DNA of 64,000 nt from UBA8752 sp036159995 (GTDB lineage Bacteria > Bacteroidota > Bacteroidia > Flavobacteriales_D > Sanyastnellaceae), in contig JAYYEI010000047.1 in NCBI GenBank assembly GCA_036159995.1, forward strand, positions 62,001 through 126,000, read 5' to 3'. The notes beneath the pieces were generated by a model that saw only the letters and a program-made list of their open reading frames with translations, ran no database searches and was not told where the DNA came from. The translations under genes and the position numbers were made by a program. Below are positions 35,302 to 44,347 of the stretch, piece by piece; position 1 is the first letter of the stretch; each line of letters begins with the position of its first letter.

Positions 35302-36533
35302 TGGAGACGGTGAACCTGATTGACTCCTTCCGGGAGTTCAAGGAATTGAAGAGCATCGACCGCGAGACCATGATGGGCATCCTCGAGGAGGTGTTCCGCA
35401 ACATGATCATCAAGAAGTACGGTGCTGACGACAACTTCGACATCATCATCAACCCCGAAAAAGGGGACCTCGAAATCTGGCACAACCGCGAGATCGTCGA
35501 GGACGGTGCGGTCGAGGATCCAGTCGCAGAAATCGCGTTGAGCGACGCCCTCAAAATCGAGGACGACTTCGAGGTCGGCGAGGAGGTCTCCGAGGAGATC
35601 AAGCTGGCCGACTTCGGCCGCCGCAACGTGCTGTCCATGCGCCAGAACCTCGCCGGCAAAGTGATGGAGCTGGAGAAGGACGCCCTCTATCGCAAGTACA
35701 AGGACCGCGTCGGCGAAATCATCTCCGCCGAGGTGTACCAGATCTGGAAGCGGGAAATCCTGCTCGTCGACGACGACGACAACGAGCTGATCATGCCACG
35801 CGACCAGCAGATCCCCGGCGACTTCTTCCGCAAGGGAGACGCCGTCCGCGCTGTGGTCGCCGAGGTGGACATCCGCAACAACAACCCGCGGATCATCCTC
35901 TCCCGCACCGCCCCGGAGTTCCTCGCCCGCCTGTTCGAACAGGAGGTGCCCGAGATTTACGACGGCCTCATCACGATCAAGAAGGTGGTCCGTGCCCCAG
36001 GTGACCGCGCCAAGGTGGCTGTGGAGTCCTACGACGACCGCGTCGACCCGGTGGGCGCCTGCGTTGGCATGAAGGGATCCCGCATCCACGGCATCGTCCG
36101 CGAGTTGAAGAACGAGAACATCGACGTCATCAATTACACGGCCAATGACCAGCTGCTCATCGCCCGCGCTCTGAGCCCGGCCAAGATCTCCTCCATCACC
36201 ATCAAGGGAGAGCGCGCTGAGGTCTTCCTCCAGCCCGACCAGGTCTCCCTCGCCATCGGAAAGGGCGGACACAACATCAAGCTCGCCGGCCGCCTGACTG
36301 GATACGAGATCGACGTCTACCGCGAAGGCGAAACCGAAATCGACGACGTGGAACTCAAGGAGTTTGCCGACGAAATCGATGCCTGGATCATCGAGGAGCT
36401 CGAGAAGATTGGATGCGACACCGCCCGGAGCGTCCTCAACCTCACCATCGAAGATCTCGCCAACCGCACCGACCTTGAAGTCGAGACGGTGGAAGATGTC
36501 GTCAAGATTCTCAAGGCCGAATTCGACGCCTGA
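35301..36533 (+). CDS. nusA: Transcription termination/antitermination factor NusA
   Basis: A 410-residue NusA, which binds RNA polymerase and nascent RNA and sets pausing, termination and antitermination. Order: N-terminal polymerase-binding domain (1-130), S1 domain (about 131-200), KH1 (GACVGMKGSRIHGIVREL) and KH2 (SLAIGKGGHNIKLAGRL), then a short helical acidic tail. Only a partial C-terminal repeat region is present, as in most bacteria outside Proteobacteria. Sits between rimP (1-nt overlap) and infB (48-nt gap). As product of an operon headed by a terminator-like hairpin, it could regulate its own expression. Confidence 0.96.
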   Translation: METVNLIDSFREFKELKSIDRETMMGILEEVFRNMIIKKYGADDNFDIIINPEKGDLEIWHNREIVEDGAVEDPVAEIALSDALKIEDDFEVGEEVSEEIKLADFGRRNVLSMRQNLAGKVMELEKDALYRKYKDRVGEIISAEVYQIWKREILLVDDDDNELIMPRDQQIPGDFFRKGDAVRAVVAEVDIRNNNPRIILSRTAPEFLARLFEQEVPEIYDGLITIKKVVRAPGDRAKVAVESYDDRVDPVGACVGMKGSRIHGIVRELKNENIDVINYTANDQLLIARALSPAKISSITIKGERAEVFLQPDQVSLAIGKGGHNIKLAGRLTGYEIDVYREGETEIDDVELKEFADEIDAWIIEELEKIGCDTARSVLNLTIEDLANRTDLEVETVEDVVKILKAEFDA

Positions 36534-36581
36534 TCCCCCAGTCCCTTCACTCCTCAATCCCAGCCTCCCGGAATCCCGCAC

Positions 36582-39308
36582 ATGTCTGACGTCTCCAAAC
36601 CGGTCCGCCTGAGCAAGGCCGCCCGCGAGTTCAACCTCGGGGTGGAAACCATCGTCGATTTCCTCGCCTCCAAGGGAATCGAAGTCGAACGCAAGCCCAA
36701 CACCAAGTTGGAGCCGGAGCACTATGCCCTGGTCCGCGCAAATTTTGCCGACGAGAAAGTGGCCAAGCAAAAGGCCAAGCAGAAGTCGAAGACCCTGTTG
36801 GAGATGGAGGCTCTGGCTGTTGATTCGAAGAAGGCCACGACGGAGGAGGCCGTCGAGCCCGCACCGGAACCAACGCCGGAACCCGCGCCCGCTCCTGAGC
36901 CTGAATCGACACCCGATCCCGATCCGACGCCCGAACCCGATCCGGAACCCGTCGCGGAGGAGGCTCCGGCCGAGGAGGAGGCTCCGACCGAGCCCGCCAA
37001 GGAGGAGAAAGCCAAGCCGGAATCGGCCGTGAAGGTGGTCGGCAAGGTGGACCTCGATTCGGTCGCCCCGAAGAAGACGAAAAAGGCCGCCGCCAAGAAG
37101 GAGGAGCCCGCTCCGGCCGAGCCGGAAGCACCGGCCGCTGAGGCCACAGAATCTGCCCCTGCTGCAGAGGAGCCCAAAAAGGAGCCCGCCGAACCGGAGG
37201 CCGAGGTGGTCCGGGCCAAAGCAGAAAAGCTCACCGGCCCGACAGTCGTGGGCAAGATTAACCTGCCCGTCGAGAAGAAGCCGACCACGGCAGGCGAGAA
37301 GCGCAAGCGCAAGCGCATCACCAAGGTCGACGTGGAGGCCGCCGGTCAACAGGCCGGCAAGCGTGACCGCACCGTGACCGGTGCCCCGCGCAAGGAGATC
37401 TCCGACAAGGACATCCAGAAGGAGATCAAGGAGACGCTCGCCCGCCTCAGCAAGGGCAAGAAGACCCAAGCCAGCGCCAAGACCCGCCGCGCCAAGCGCG
37501 ACGCCAAGGCCGAACGGGCCGAGCGTGAGCAGCTCGCCCAGATGGAGGCAGCCCACACGCTGGAGCTGACCGAATTCGTGACGGCTTCCGAGCTGGCCAC
37601 GATGATGGACATCTCCGTCAACGAGGTCATCTCCGCCTGCATGTCGCTGGGCATGATGGTGTCCATCAACCAGCGTCTGGACAAAGAGACCATCGGCATC
37701 ATCGCCGAGGAGTTCGGCTACGGCGTGGACTTCGTCTCCGCCGAGGTCCAGGAGGCCATCGAGGTCGAAGTGGACAGTGAGGACGACCTCATTGCCCGCC
37801 CGCCCATCGTCACGGTTATGGGCCACGTCGACCACGGAAAAACCTCCCTGCTCGACTACATCCGCAACACCAACGTGATCGACGGCGAGGCCGGCGGCAT
37901 CACGCAGCACATCGGTTCCTACAGCGTGGAACTCGAAGACGGTGCCCGGATGACCTTCATCGACACGCCGGGTCACGAGGCCTTTACGGCCATGCGTGCC
38001 CGGGGTGCCCAGGTCACCGACCTCGCCATCATCATCGTCGCGGCCGACGATGCGGTCATGCCGCAGACGAAGGAGGCCATCAGCCACGCCCAGAGCGCGG
38101 AGATTCCTTTCCTCATCGCCATCAACAAGTGCGACCGCGAGGAGTCCAACCCCGACAAGATCCGCACCGAGCTCGCCGAGCTGGGCATCCAGGTCGAGGA
38201 GTGGGGCGGAAAGACGCAAAGCCAGGAGATCTCAGCCAAGACCGGCATGGGCATCCCCGAACTGCTGGAAAAGGTCACCCTCGAAGCCGAGCTGCTCGAA
38301 CTCAAGGCCAATCCTCAGAAGCGCGCGGTCGGCACCATCATCGAATCCAGCCTTGACAAAGGCCGTGGATACGTGACCAACCTCATCGTCTCCGCCGGCA
38401 CGCTCCGCGTAGGCGACGCCATGCTGGCCGGTCAGTACAGCGGCAAGGTCCGCGCCATGACCAACGAGCGCGGCGAGGCCCTGAAGGAGGCCGGCCCCTC
38501 GACTCCTGTCTCCGTCCTCGGACTGGACGGTGCCCCGAACGCCGGTGACGAATTCCACATCTTCGAAGGCGAGAAGGAAGCCCGGACCATTGCTCAAAAA
38601 CGCCAGCAACTGCAGCGCGAGCAGGGTATCCGAACGCAGAAGCAGGTCACCCTCGAGGAACTCGGCCGCCGGATCGCGGTGGGCGAATTCAAGGAACTCA
38701 ACCTCATCATCAAGGGCGACGTGGATGGCTCCACCGAAGCCTTGGCCGACAGCCTGCTGAAGCTCACCACAGAGAAGGTGCAGGTCAACGTCATCCACAA
38801 GGCCGTGGGTCAAATCTCAGAGAGCGACGTCCTGTTGGCGTCCGCCTCCGAAGCCATCATCATCGGCTTCCAAGTCCGCCCAAGCGGCACGGCCCGGAAG
38901 CTCGCCGAAAAAGAGGGCATCCAGATTCGCCTGTACTCCATCATCTACCAGGCCATCGAGGAGATGAAAGAGGCCATGGAGGGACTGCTGTCCGCCAAGA
39001 TCGAGGAGCGCATCACCGGTACGGCCGAAATCCGCGAGACCTTCAAGATCTCCAAGGTGGGCACGATTGCCGGTTGCTTTGTGACCGACGGTACCATCCA
39101 CCGGAACCACGGCATCCGCGTCATCCGGGAGGGCATCGTGGTCTACACCGGTGAGCTCGGCTCCCTCAAGCGCTTCAAGGACGATGCGAAGGAGGTCAAG
39201 AAGGGCCTGGAGTGCGGTCTGAACGTGGAGAAGTTCAACGACATCAAGGTGGGCGACATCATCGAAGCCTACGAGGAGGTCGAAGTGAAGCAGACCCTCG
39301 ACGACTGA
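36582..39308 (+). CDS. infB: Translation initiation factor IF-2
   Basis: A 908-residue IF-2, the GTPase that brings fMet-tRNA to the 30S subunit. It starts with an IF2 N-terminal domain (KPVRLSKAAREFNLG), followed by a long low-complexity linker (about 85-260) of Pro/Glu/Ala repeats and Lys-rich stretches, a second small domain (LTEFVTASELATMM), then the G domain: GHVDHGKT (414-421), DTPGHE (461-466), NKCD (515-518). Domains II-IV end with the fMet-tRNA-binding region. The linker (36834-37250) is of variable type in this lineage. It terminates 4 nt before the next gene. Confidence 0.97.
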   Translation: MSDVSKPVRLSKAAREFNLGVETIVDFLASKGIEVERKPNTKLEPEHYALVRANFADEKVAKQKAKQKSKTLLEMEALAVDSKKATTEEAVEPAPEPTPEPAPAPEPESTPDPDPTPEPDPEPVAEEAPAEEEAPTEPAKEEKAKPESAVKVVGKVDLDSVAPKKTKKAAAKKEEPAPAEPEAPAAEATESAPAAEEPKKEPAEPEAEVVRAKAEKLTGPTVVGKINLPVEKKPTTAGEKRKRKRITKVDVEAAGQQAGKRDRTVTGAPRKEISDKDIQKEIKETLARLSKGKKTQASAKTRRAKRDAKAERAEREQLAQMEAAHTLELTEFVTASELATMMDISVNEVISACMSLGMMVSINQRLDKETIGIIAEEFGYGVDFVSAEVQEAIEVEVDSEDDLIARPPIVTVMGHVDHGKTSLLDYIRNTNVIDGEAGGITQHIGSYSVELEDGARMTFIDTPGHEAFTAMRARGAQVTDLAIIIVAADDAVMPQTKEAISHAQSAEIPFLIAINKCDREESNPDKIRTELAELGIQVEEWGGKTQSQEISAKTGMGIPELLEKVTLEAELLELKANPQKRAVGTIIESSLDKGRGYVTNLIVSAGTLRVGDAMLAGQYSGKVRAMTNERGEALKEAGPSTPVSVLGLDGAPNAGDEFHIFEGEKEARTIAQKRQQLQREQGIRTQKQVTLEELGRRIAVGEFKELNLIIKGDVDGSTEALADSLLKLTTEKVQVNVIHKAVGQISESDVLLASASEAIIIGFQVRPSGTARKLAEKEGIQIRLYSIIYQAIEEMKEAMEGLLSAKIEERITGTAEIRETFKISKVGTIAGCFVTDGTIHRNHGIRVIREGIVVYTGELGSLKRFKDDAKEVKKGLECGLNVEKFNDIKVGDIIEAYEEVEVKQTLDD

Positions 39309-39312
39309 TCGC

Positions 39313-40482
39313 GTGACGGTGGAGCTGCAGAGCAAGCTGCCCCATCTGGGGACCACCATCTTCACGGAAATGTCCGCCCTCGCGCAGCAGCACGGAGCGG
39401 TCAACGTGTCCCAAGGCTTCCCGGACATCCCCCCGCCTGAGGGATTGGTGCAAGCTGCGGTCCAGGCACTGCAGGACGGCGTGCACCAGTACGCCCCCAT
39501 GGCCGGCAGGCCCGATTTGCGCCAATGGATCTGCGGGCACCACGCCGAACGCCACGGCGCCACCTACAACCCGGACGCCGAGTGCACGATTGGCGCTGGC
39601 GCCTCCTCTCTCCTGTTCGCCGCCATCACGGCCTTCGTCCAACCAGGCGACGAGGTCATCGTCCAGACCCCGGCCTATGACCTGTACGCGCCAGGAGTCC
39701 AACTCGCCGGAGGCCGCCTCGTCGAAGTGCCCCTCCTCGGGAACGATGGGGCCTGGGATGTGGACGCTTTGATTGGCGCCATCCACGACCGGACGCGCCT
39801 CGTCATCCTCAACACCCCGCACAACCCCACCGGCACGGTCTGCCCAACGGGCTTCCTCGACGCGTTGGCGAACCACTTGGAAGGCAAACCCACATTGGTC
39901 CTGTCCGACGAGGTCTACGGCCCCATCATCCACGATGGCCGTGCCGAGATCTCGCTTACGGCCCATCCGGTACTGCGCGAACGCGGGCTGGCCTTTGGCA
40001 GCTTCGGCAAGCTGCTGCAAGTGACCGGCTGGAAAATCGGCTGGGCCGTGGGACCGGGCCCCTTGACGGCCGAACTCCGGAAGGTGCATCAGTACGACGT
40101 CTTCTCCACGGGTGCCCCCCTCCAGGCCGCCCTGGCCTCCTTCCTGCCGACCACCGAGGGCCGCGCCCACATCGACGGTCTCCCCGCGATGTACCAGGCC
40201 AAGCGCGACCATTTCCTGTCTGGCCTTGAGGGCACGGCTTGGGAATGGACCCCTGCCGCCGGCGGTTTTTTCCAGGTGCTCGACGCCCGCAACCTGATCG
40301 ACGGGGACGACGGCCATTGGGCCCGGGAGTGGACCCGCACCCACGGCGTAGCCACCATTCCAATGTCGGCCTTCTTCACCCCGCCCACCCCTCAGCTGCG
40401 CATCTGCTTCGCCAAGGAGAACGCCACCCTCGACGCGGCCGTCGAGCGGCTGCGCCATATTGCGGCCGACCATGTCCGCTGA
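39313..40482 (+). CDS. Methionine/aromatic aminotransferase (YbdL-like)
   Basis: A 389-residue class I/II PLP aminotransferase close to YbdL and glutamine transaminase K. Starts with GTG at 39313. Seen: VSQGFPDIPPPE (substrate-binding loop), LNTPHNPTG with the pyridine-nitrogen partner region, VLSDEVYG with the cofactor Asp/Tyr, SFGKLLQVTGWKIGW with Schiff-base Lys233, and a C-terminal RICFAKEN with the carboxylate-binding Arg. These enzymes transfer the amino group of glutamine to alpha-keto-gamma-methylthiobutyrate. The next gene, overlapping by 11 nt, encodes an omega-amidase-like protein that would consume the product, which supports the glutamine-transaminase role. Confidence 0.88.
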   Translation: MTVELQSKLPHLGTTIFTEMSALAQQHGAVNVSQGFPDIPPPEGLVQAAVQALQDGVHQYAPMAGRPDLRQWICGHHAERHGATYNPDAECTIGAGASSLLFAAITAFVQPGDEVIVQTPAYDLYAPGVQLAGGRLVEVPLLGNDGAWDVDALIGAIHDRTRLVILNTPHNPTGTVCPTGFLDALANHLEGKPTLVLSDEVYGPIIHDGRAEISLTAHPVLRERGLAFGSFGKLLQVTGWKIGWAVGPGPLTAELRKVHQYDVFSTGAPLQAALASFLPTTEGRAHIDGLPAMYQAKRDHFLSGLEGTAWEWTPAAGGFFQVLDARNLIDGDDGHWAREWTRTHGVATIPMSAFFTPPTPQLRICFAKENATLDAAVERLRHIAADHVR

Positions 40483-41266
40483 ACTCCGCATCGTCGGTCT
40501 CCAGACCGACCTCCACTGGCGCAACCCCGACGCCAACTTCGCACACTTCGACACCCTGTTGGCCGCCATCCCCGACGGCTCATGCGATGTCGTCGTCCTG
40601 CCCGAGATGTTCACCACCGGGTTCAGCTGGCCCCCCATCATCCCCACCGACGGTCCTGACTCCGAACTCGACTGGATGCAAGACTGGGCCGACCGTCTGG
40701 GTGCGGCCATCGCCGGCAGCATCGCCTGCTTCGACAGAGAGGACCAGCCCCGGAACCGCTTCTGGTTCATCCCCCCAAGCGGAGAAGGGGTCCCCTCCTT
40801 CTACGACAAGCGGCACCTGTTCACATTGGCCGGCGAGCACGACCACTTCACAGCGGGCGACGACCGGGTCGAACTTGAATTCCGCGGGTTCCGCATCCTC
40901 CTGCAGGTCTGTTATGACTTGCGCTTCCCCGTCTTTGTGCGCAACGACCGCCACACCCCCTATGACCTGGCCCTCTATGTGGCCAATTGGCCCGAAACGC
41001 GTTCGGCCGCTTGGCGCACCTTGCTTCAAGCACGGGCCATCGAAAACCAGTGTTTCGTCGTTGGAATCAACCGTTCAGGAACCGACGGCAATGGACACCG
41101 CTACGCCGGGGACAGCCTCATTGCCGATTTCGCAGGAACGCTACTCGCCGATGCCGGCGGCGATGGCCAACCGGCCAACCTGCAGGCCACCCTCAACTGG
41201 GACGACATGATGGCGTTTCGGCGGAAGCTGCCGTTTCTGGAGGATGCGGACGCCCGTCAGGGCTGA
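40472..41266 (+). CDS. Nitrilase-superfamily amidase (omega-amidase-like, YafV/Nit2)
   Basis: A 264-residue carbon-nitrogen hydrolase. The catalytic triad is Glu45 (LPEMFTTGF), Lys113 (YDKRHLF) and Cys147 (QVCYDLRFP). Its closest recognisable group is YafV/Nit2, omega-amidases that hydrolyse 2-oxoglutaramate (from glutamine transamination) or the related 2-oxosuccinamate. The ATG at 40472 is inside the preceding aminotransferase gene, so the two are coupled. Together they would transaminate with glutamine and pull the reaction by deamidating its product, useful for methionine salvage. Stops directly against the convergent DUF2200 gene (no gap). Confidence 0.87.
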   Translation: MSAELRIVGLQTDLHWRNPDANFAHFDTLLAAIPDGSCDVVVLPEMFTTGFSWPPIIPTDGPDSELDWMQDWADRLGAAIAGSIACFDREDQPRNRFWFIPPSGEGVPSFYDKRHLFTLAGEHDHFTAGDDRVELEFRGFRILLQVCYDLRFPVFVRNDRHTPYDLALYVANWPETRSAAWRTLLQARAIENQCFVVGINRSGTDGNGHRYAGDSLIADFAGTLLADAGGDGQPANLQATLNWDDMMAFRRKLPFLEDADARQG

Positions 41267-41638
41267 TCAGCCCTCAGAGCGAAGGATGCGGTCCATCGCC
41301 CGGCCCTTGGCCAACTCGTCGACCAGCTTGTCGAGCACCCTCACCTGGCGGGTCAATGCGTTGTCCAGCTCCTCGATGCGGTACCCGCAGATGACCCCTT
41401 TGACTTCGGAAGACAGGGGATTCACGGAAGCCTTCGCGAAGAACTCCGCCAACGTGGAACCGCGCTCCACGTGGGCCTGCACATCGGCATCGGAGTAGCC
41501 GGTCAACCAGGTCAGGACCGTGTGCAACTCCGCCACGGTGCGGCCCTTCTTCTCCACTTTGGTGACATAGCACGGGTAGACGGAGGCAAACGTCATCTCC
41601 GAAATGCGGCGATGGTGGGCTTCCGTGACGACCGGCAT
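41267..41638 (-). CDS. DUF2200-family protein
   Basis: A 123-residue small protein with the DUF2200 signature: RISEMTFASVYPCYVTKVEKKGRT near the start, then ELHTVLTWLTGYSD and a C-terminal LDNALTRQVRVLDKLVDELAKGR helix. Members are scattered across bacteria and unstudied. Cytoplasmic, alpha/beta, with no catalytic motif visible. It follows gcdH with a 27-nt gap on the same strand, so may be the distal gene of that unit, and converges on the amidase gene. Confidence 0.82.
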   Translation of the reverse strand: MPVVTEAHHRRISEMTFASVYPCYVTKVEKKGRTVAELHTVLTWLTGYSDADVQAHVERGSTLAEFFAKASVNPLSSEVKGVICGYRIEELDNALTRQVRVLDKLVDELAKGRAMDRILRSEG

Positions 41639-41665
41639 CAGCGGGTTCAGAGGGGGCTCAGGCCC

Positions 41666-42865
41666 TCACTTGAAGGCGTTCTCGCCCGTGATGTCGAGGC
41701 CGGTGATGAGCAGGTGGATGTCGTGCGTGCCCTCGTAGGTCACGACGGACTCCAAGTTCATCATGTGGCGCATGATCGGGTACTCCCCGGTGATGCCCAT
41801 GCCGCCGAGGACCTGACGGGCCTCACGGGCAATTTGCAGGGCGATCTCCACGTTGTTCCGCTTCGCCATCGAGATCTGGGCACTGGTGGCCTTGTCCTCA
41901 TTGCGGAGCTGACCGAGACGAAGCGTCAGCAGCTGGGCCTTGGTAATCTCCGTGATCATCTCGGCCAGCTTCTTCTGCTGCAGCTGGAAACCGGCAATGG
42001 GACGGCCGAACTGCTCGCGCTGCTTGGCATACCGCAGGGCAGTGTCATAGCAATCGAGGGCAGCGCCGATGGCGCCCCAGGCGATGCCGTAGCGGGCGCT
42101 GTCCAGGCAGCTCAATGGAGCACCGAGACCGGAACGGCCAGGCAAGATGTGCGACTTCGGAACCTTGACGTCCTCGAAAATGAGCTCGCCAGTGTCGGAG
42201 GCGCGCAGGCTCCACTTGCCGGTCATCTTCGGCGTGGAGAATCCTTCCATGCCGCGCTCGACCACAATGCCGTGGATGCGGCCCTCCTCGTTCTTGGCCC
42301 AGACGACGGCAATGTCCGCGAAGGGTGCATTGGAGATCCACAGCTTGGCGCCGTTGAGGATCACGTGCTCACCGTCACCGGCGTCCTTGTAGTTCGTGAC
42401 CATCCCCCCGGGATTGGACCCGTGGTCGGGCTCGGTGAGGCCGAAGCAACCCATCATCTCACCGGTGGCGAGCTTGGGCAGATACTTCATCTTCTGCTCC
42501 TCGGATCCGTACTTCCAGATGGGATACATGACGAGGGAGCTTTGCACGGAGGCCGTGCTGCGAAGACCGCTGTCGCAGCGCTCCAGCTCCTGCATGATGA
42601 TGCCGTAGGAAATCTGATCGAGTCCAGCCCCTCCGTATTCTTCGGGGATATAGGGCCCGAAGGCCCCGATGGCGCCCAAGCCGGGCAGAATGTGCTTGGG
42701 GAAGACCTGCGTTTCGGCAGCATCCTCGATGATTGGACTGACCTCCTGCTTGACCCACGCGCGTGCCGCGTCGCGGATGAGCTTGTGCTCCTCGGTGAGG
42801 AGGTCATCCATCATGTAGTAGTCGTGACCCTGATACAGGTCGGTCTTGACGGAACCCATGTTCAT
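41666..42865 (-). CDS. gcdH: Glutaryl-CoA dehydrogenase-like acyl-CoA dehydrogenase
   Basis: A 399-residue FAD acyl-CoA dehydrogenase. Seen: GCFGLTEPDHGSNPGGM (flavin/substrate segment), WISNAPFADIAVVWAK, RYGIAWGAIGAALDCY, and VTYEGTHDIHLLITG with catalytic base Glu378. The C-terminal TYEGTHDIH pattern and overall alignment fit glutaryl-CoA dehydrogenase, which converts glutaryl-CoA to crotonyl-CoA in Lys and Trp breakdown. The start at 42865 (MNMGSVKTD) has a promoter box 4 nt before it. The next gene on the other side, an RluA-family enzyme, is divergent by 42 nt. A kynurenine-type dioxygenase appears at 52337 but is not linked. Confidence 0.85.
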   Translation of the reverse strand: MNMGSVKTDLYQGHDYYMMDDLLTEEHKLIRDAARAWVKQEVSPIIEDAAETQVFPKHILPGLGAIGAFGPYIPEEYGGAGLDQISYGIIMQELERCDSGLRSTASVQSSLVMYPIWKYGSEEQKMKYLPKLATGEMMGCFGLTEPDHGSNPGGMVTNYKDAGDGEHVILNGAKLWISNAPFADIAVVWAKNEEGRIHGIVVERGMEGFSTPKMTGKWSLRASDTGELIFEDVKVPKSHILPGRSGLGAPLSCLDSARYGIAWGAIGAALDCYDTALRYAKQREQFGRPIAGFQLQQKKLAEMITEITKAQLLTLRLGQLRNEDKATSAQISMAKRNNVEIALQIAREARQVLGGMGITGEYPIMRHMMNLESVVTYEGTHDIHLLITGLDITGENAFK

Positions 42866-42869
42866 GGTG

Positions 42870-42877
42870 CGAAAATA
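42870..42877 (-). promoter_or_regulatory. -7 promoter box abutting gcdH
   Basis: Minus strand reads TATTTTCG (five of six positions), ending 4 nt before the ATG at 42865. Confidence 0.55.
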
Positions 42878-42892
42878 CGATGCGGGCCATCG

Positions 42893-42900
42893 TACACTTG
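42893..42900 (+). promoter_or_regulatory. -7 promoter box abutting the RluA-family gene
   Basis: Plus strand reads TACACTTG (five of six positions), ending 7 nt before the ATG at 42908. Together with the gcdH box it packs two divergent promoters into the 42-nt gap. Confidence 0.5.
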
Positions 42901-42907
42901 ACCGTCC

Positions 42908-43885
42908 ATGGACCGGGAACCCACATCCGCAAAAGAATTTGCCGGCGCAAACGCTCGAATCGGGCCCGATCGGTCCGGCCAGCGGATGCAGGAGGCCCTC
43001 GTTGGACTCTTCCCGGACTGGCTGCCCAGCCGGAAATCCTGCCGCAAGGCCATCGACCGCGGCGAGATTCACTGCAACGGAAACGTAGCCGGGACCGCCC
43101 TGCGGGTGGAGACCGGCGACCAAGTCCACTATCGGCCCAAGGCGAAAGACGCCCCCGACCCCGGTGCAATCCATCCGGGGCCGCTCCGCCTCCACCGTCC
43201 GAATGGAGCAGACTTTGCCTTCATCTGGAAGCCGGCCGGCATCGCCACCAGCGGGCCCGGGGCCCGTCACCTCGCGGGCCTCATCGCCCACCGCGCGCAG
43301 CACGGATCGCCCGAGGAGCAAGCCGCACTGAAGGCGCACCAACCCGACGGCATGCCTGCACCTCACCCGGCCCATCGGCTGGACCGCGCCACGGCAGGAT
43401 GGATTTGCGTGGCCCTCACCCTGCCCGTGGCCGAGGCCCTGGGACGGGCCTTTGCCGACCGTCAGGTGGACAAGCGATACCTCGCCCTGGCCGCCGGTCG
43501 CCTCCAAGACGGTCATGTCGAGACGCCCCTCGATGGCAAGCCCAGCCACACGGCGTGGCGGGCCCTCGGCACGGGCCCCCTGCCGGTCCACGGCGAGGCC
43601 ACCTTGCTCGACATCCGACCGACCACCGGCCGCACCCACCAAATCCGACGCCACCTCGCCGAAGTGGGACATCCCCTCGTCGGTGAAGACGAACACGCCG
43701 CACCCGGCGTCGACCCCGCCACGGCGCCGCGGTATTCGGGGCAAGGTCTGTTCCTCTGCGCCATCAGCATGGCCCTTCCAGAGGGCGACCACGGACCGGC
43801 CGCCGCCGTCCACGCCACCCCGCCGAGCAAATACCGGCGCATCCGCTGGGTCGCGGACGCCTTGGAACAGCACGGATGCAGCTGA
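42908..43885 (+). CDS. RluA-family pseudouridine synthase
   Basis: A 325-residue RNA pseudouridine synthase. An N-terminal S4-like domain (SRKSCRKAIDRGEIHCNG) is followed by the catalytic domain: HRLDRATAGW with the nucleophile Asp159, DKRYLALAAG, and IRPTTGRTHQIRRHLAEVGHPLVGE, all typical of RluA/C/D. These enzymes modify uridines in 23S rRNA or tRNA; which target cannot be decided. The gene is transcribed divergently from gcdH with a 42-nt shared promoter region and converges with RNase HI without a gap. Confidence 0.93.
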   Translation: MDREPTSAKEFAGANARIGPDRSGQRMQEALVGLFPDWLPSRKSCRKAIDRGEIHCNGNVAGTALRVETGDQVHYRPKAKDAPDPGAIHPGPLRLHRPNGADFAFIWKPAGIATSGPGARHLAGLIAHRAQHGSPEEQAALKAHQPDGMPAPHPAHRLDRATAGWICVALTLPVAEALGRAFADRQVDKRYLALAAGRLQDGHVETPLDGKPSHTAWRALGTGPLPVHGEATLLDIRPTTGRTHQIRRHLAEVGHPLVGEDEHAAPGVDPATAPRYSGQGLFLCAISMALPEGDHGPAAAVHATPPSKYRRIRWVADALEQHGCS

Positions 43886-44347
43886 TCAGAGGGTCGCCTC
43901 GTAGCCGTCGTCGATGAGGAGACCCTTCTTCTGGTAGGCCGTCACGGCGAGGTGGTCCGCCCGCTCGTTCATCGGATTGCCAGCGTGGCCCTTGACCCAG
44001 TCGAACCGCACCTTGTGGCGCCGGTAGACCTTGAGGAACCGCTGCCAGAGGTCCGGATTCTTCTTGCCCTTGAAGCCCTTTTTCTCCCAATTGAACACCC
44101 ACCCTTTTTCCACGGAGTCGATGACGTATTTGCTGTCGCTCACCACCCAGCACTCGGTGCCGTCCCGCTTCAGCGCTTCGAGGGCGACGATGACGGCGAG
44201 GAGCTCCATGCGGTTGTTGGTGGTCATGCGATAGCCCGCGGTGAACTCCTTGCGGTGACCTCCCCATTGGAGGATGGCGCCATAGCCTCCGGGACCGGGG
44301 TTGCCGGAAGCGCCTCCGTCCGTGTGAATCACGACGGGATCAGCCAT
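43886..44347 (-). CDS. rnhA: Ribonuclease HI
   Basis: A 153-residue RNase HI, which cuts the RNA strand of RNA-DNA hybrids. The DEDD site is readable: Asp10 (HTDGGASGNPGPGG), Glu48 (NNRMELLAV), Asp71 (VVSDSKYVIDSV) and the late Asp in NERADHLA. The basic protrusion (WEKKGFKGKKNPDLW) for hybrid binding is present. Start ATG at 44347 overlaps the marC stop by 8 nt. It is the end of the marC-rnhA unit and converges with the RluA-family gene. Confidence 0.96.
   Translation of the reverse strand: MADPVVIHTDGGASGNPGPGGYGAILQWGGHRKEFTAGYRMTTNNRMELLAVIVALEALKRDGTECWVVSDSKYVIDSVEKGWVFNWEKKGFKGKKNPDLWQRFLKVYRRHKVRFDWVKGHAGNPMNERADHLAVTAYQKKGLLIDDGYEATL

Noticed and set aside
34881..38219. A 1112-codon minus-strand open frame opposite rimP-nusA-infB
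   Set aside because: The sense strand encodes three universally conserved genes; the shadow is an L/D/G-rich artefact.
42866..43873. Long upstream extension of gcdH to 43873
   Set aside because: The extension runs antisense through the RluA-family gene and is not protein-like; family alignment and the promoter box support 42865.
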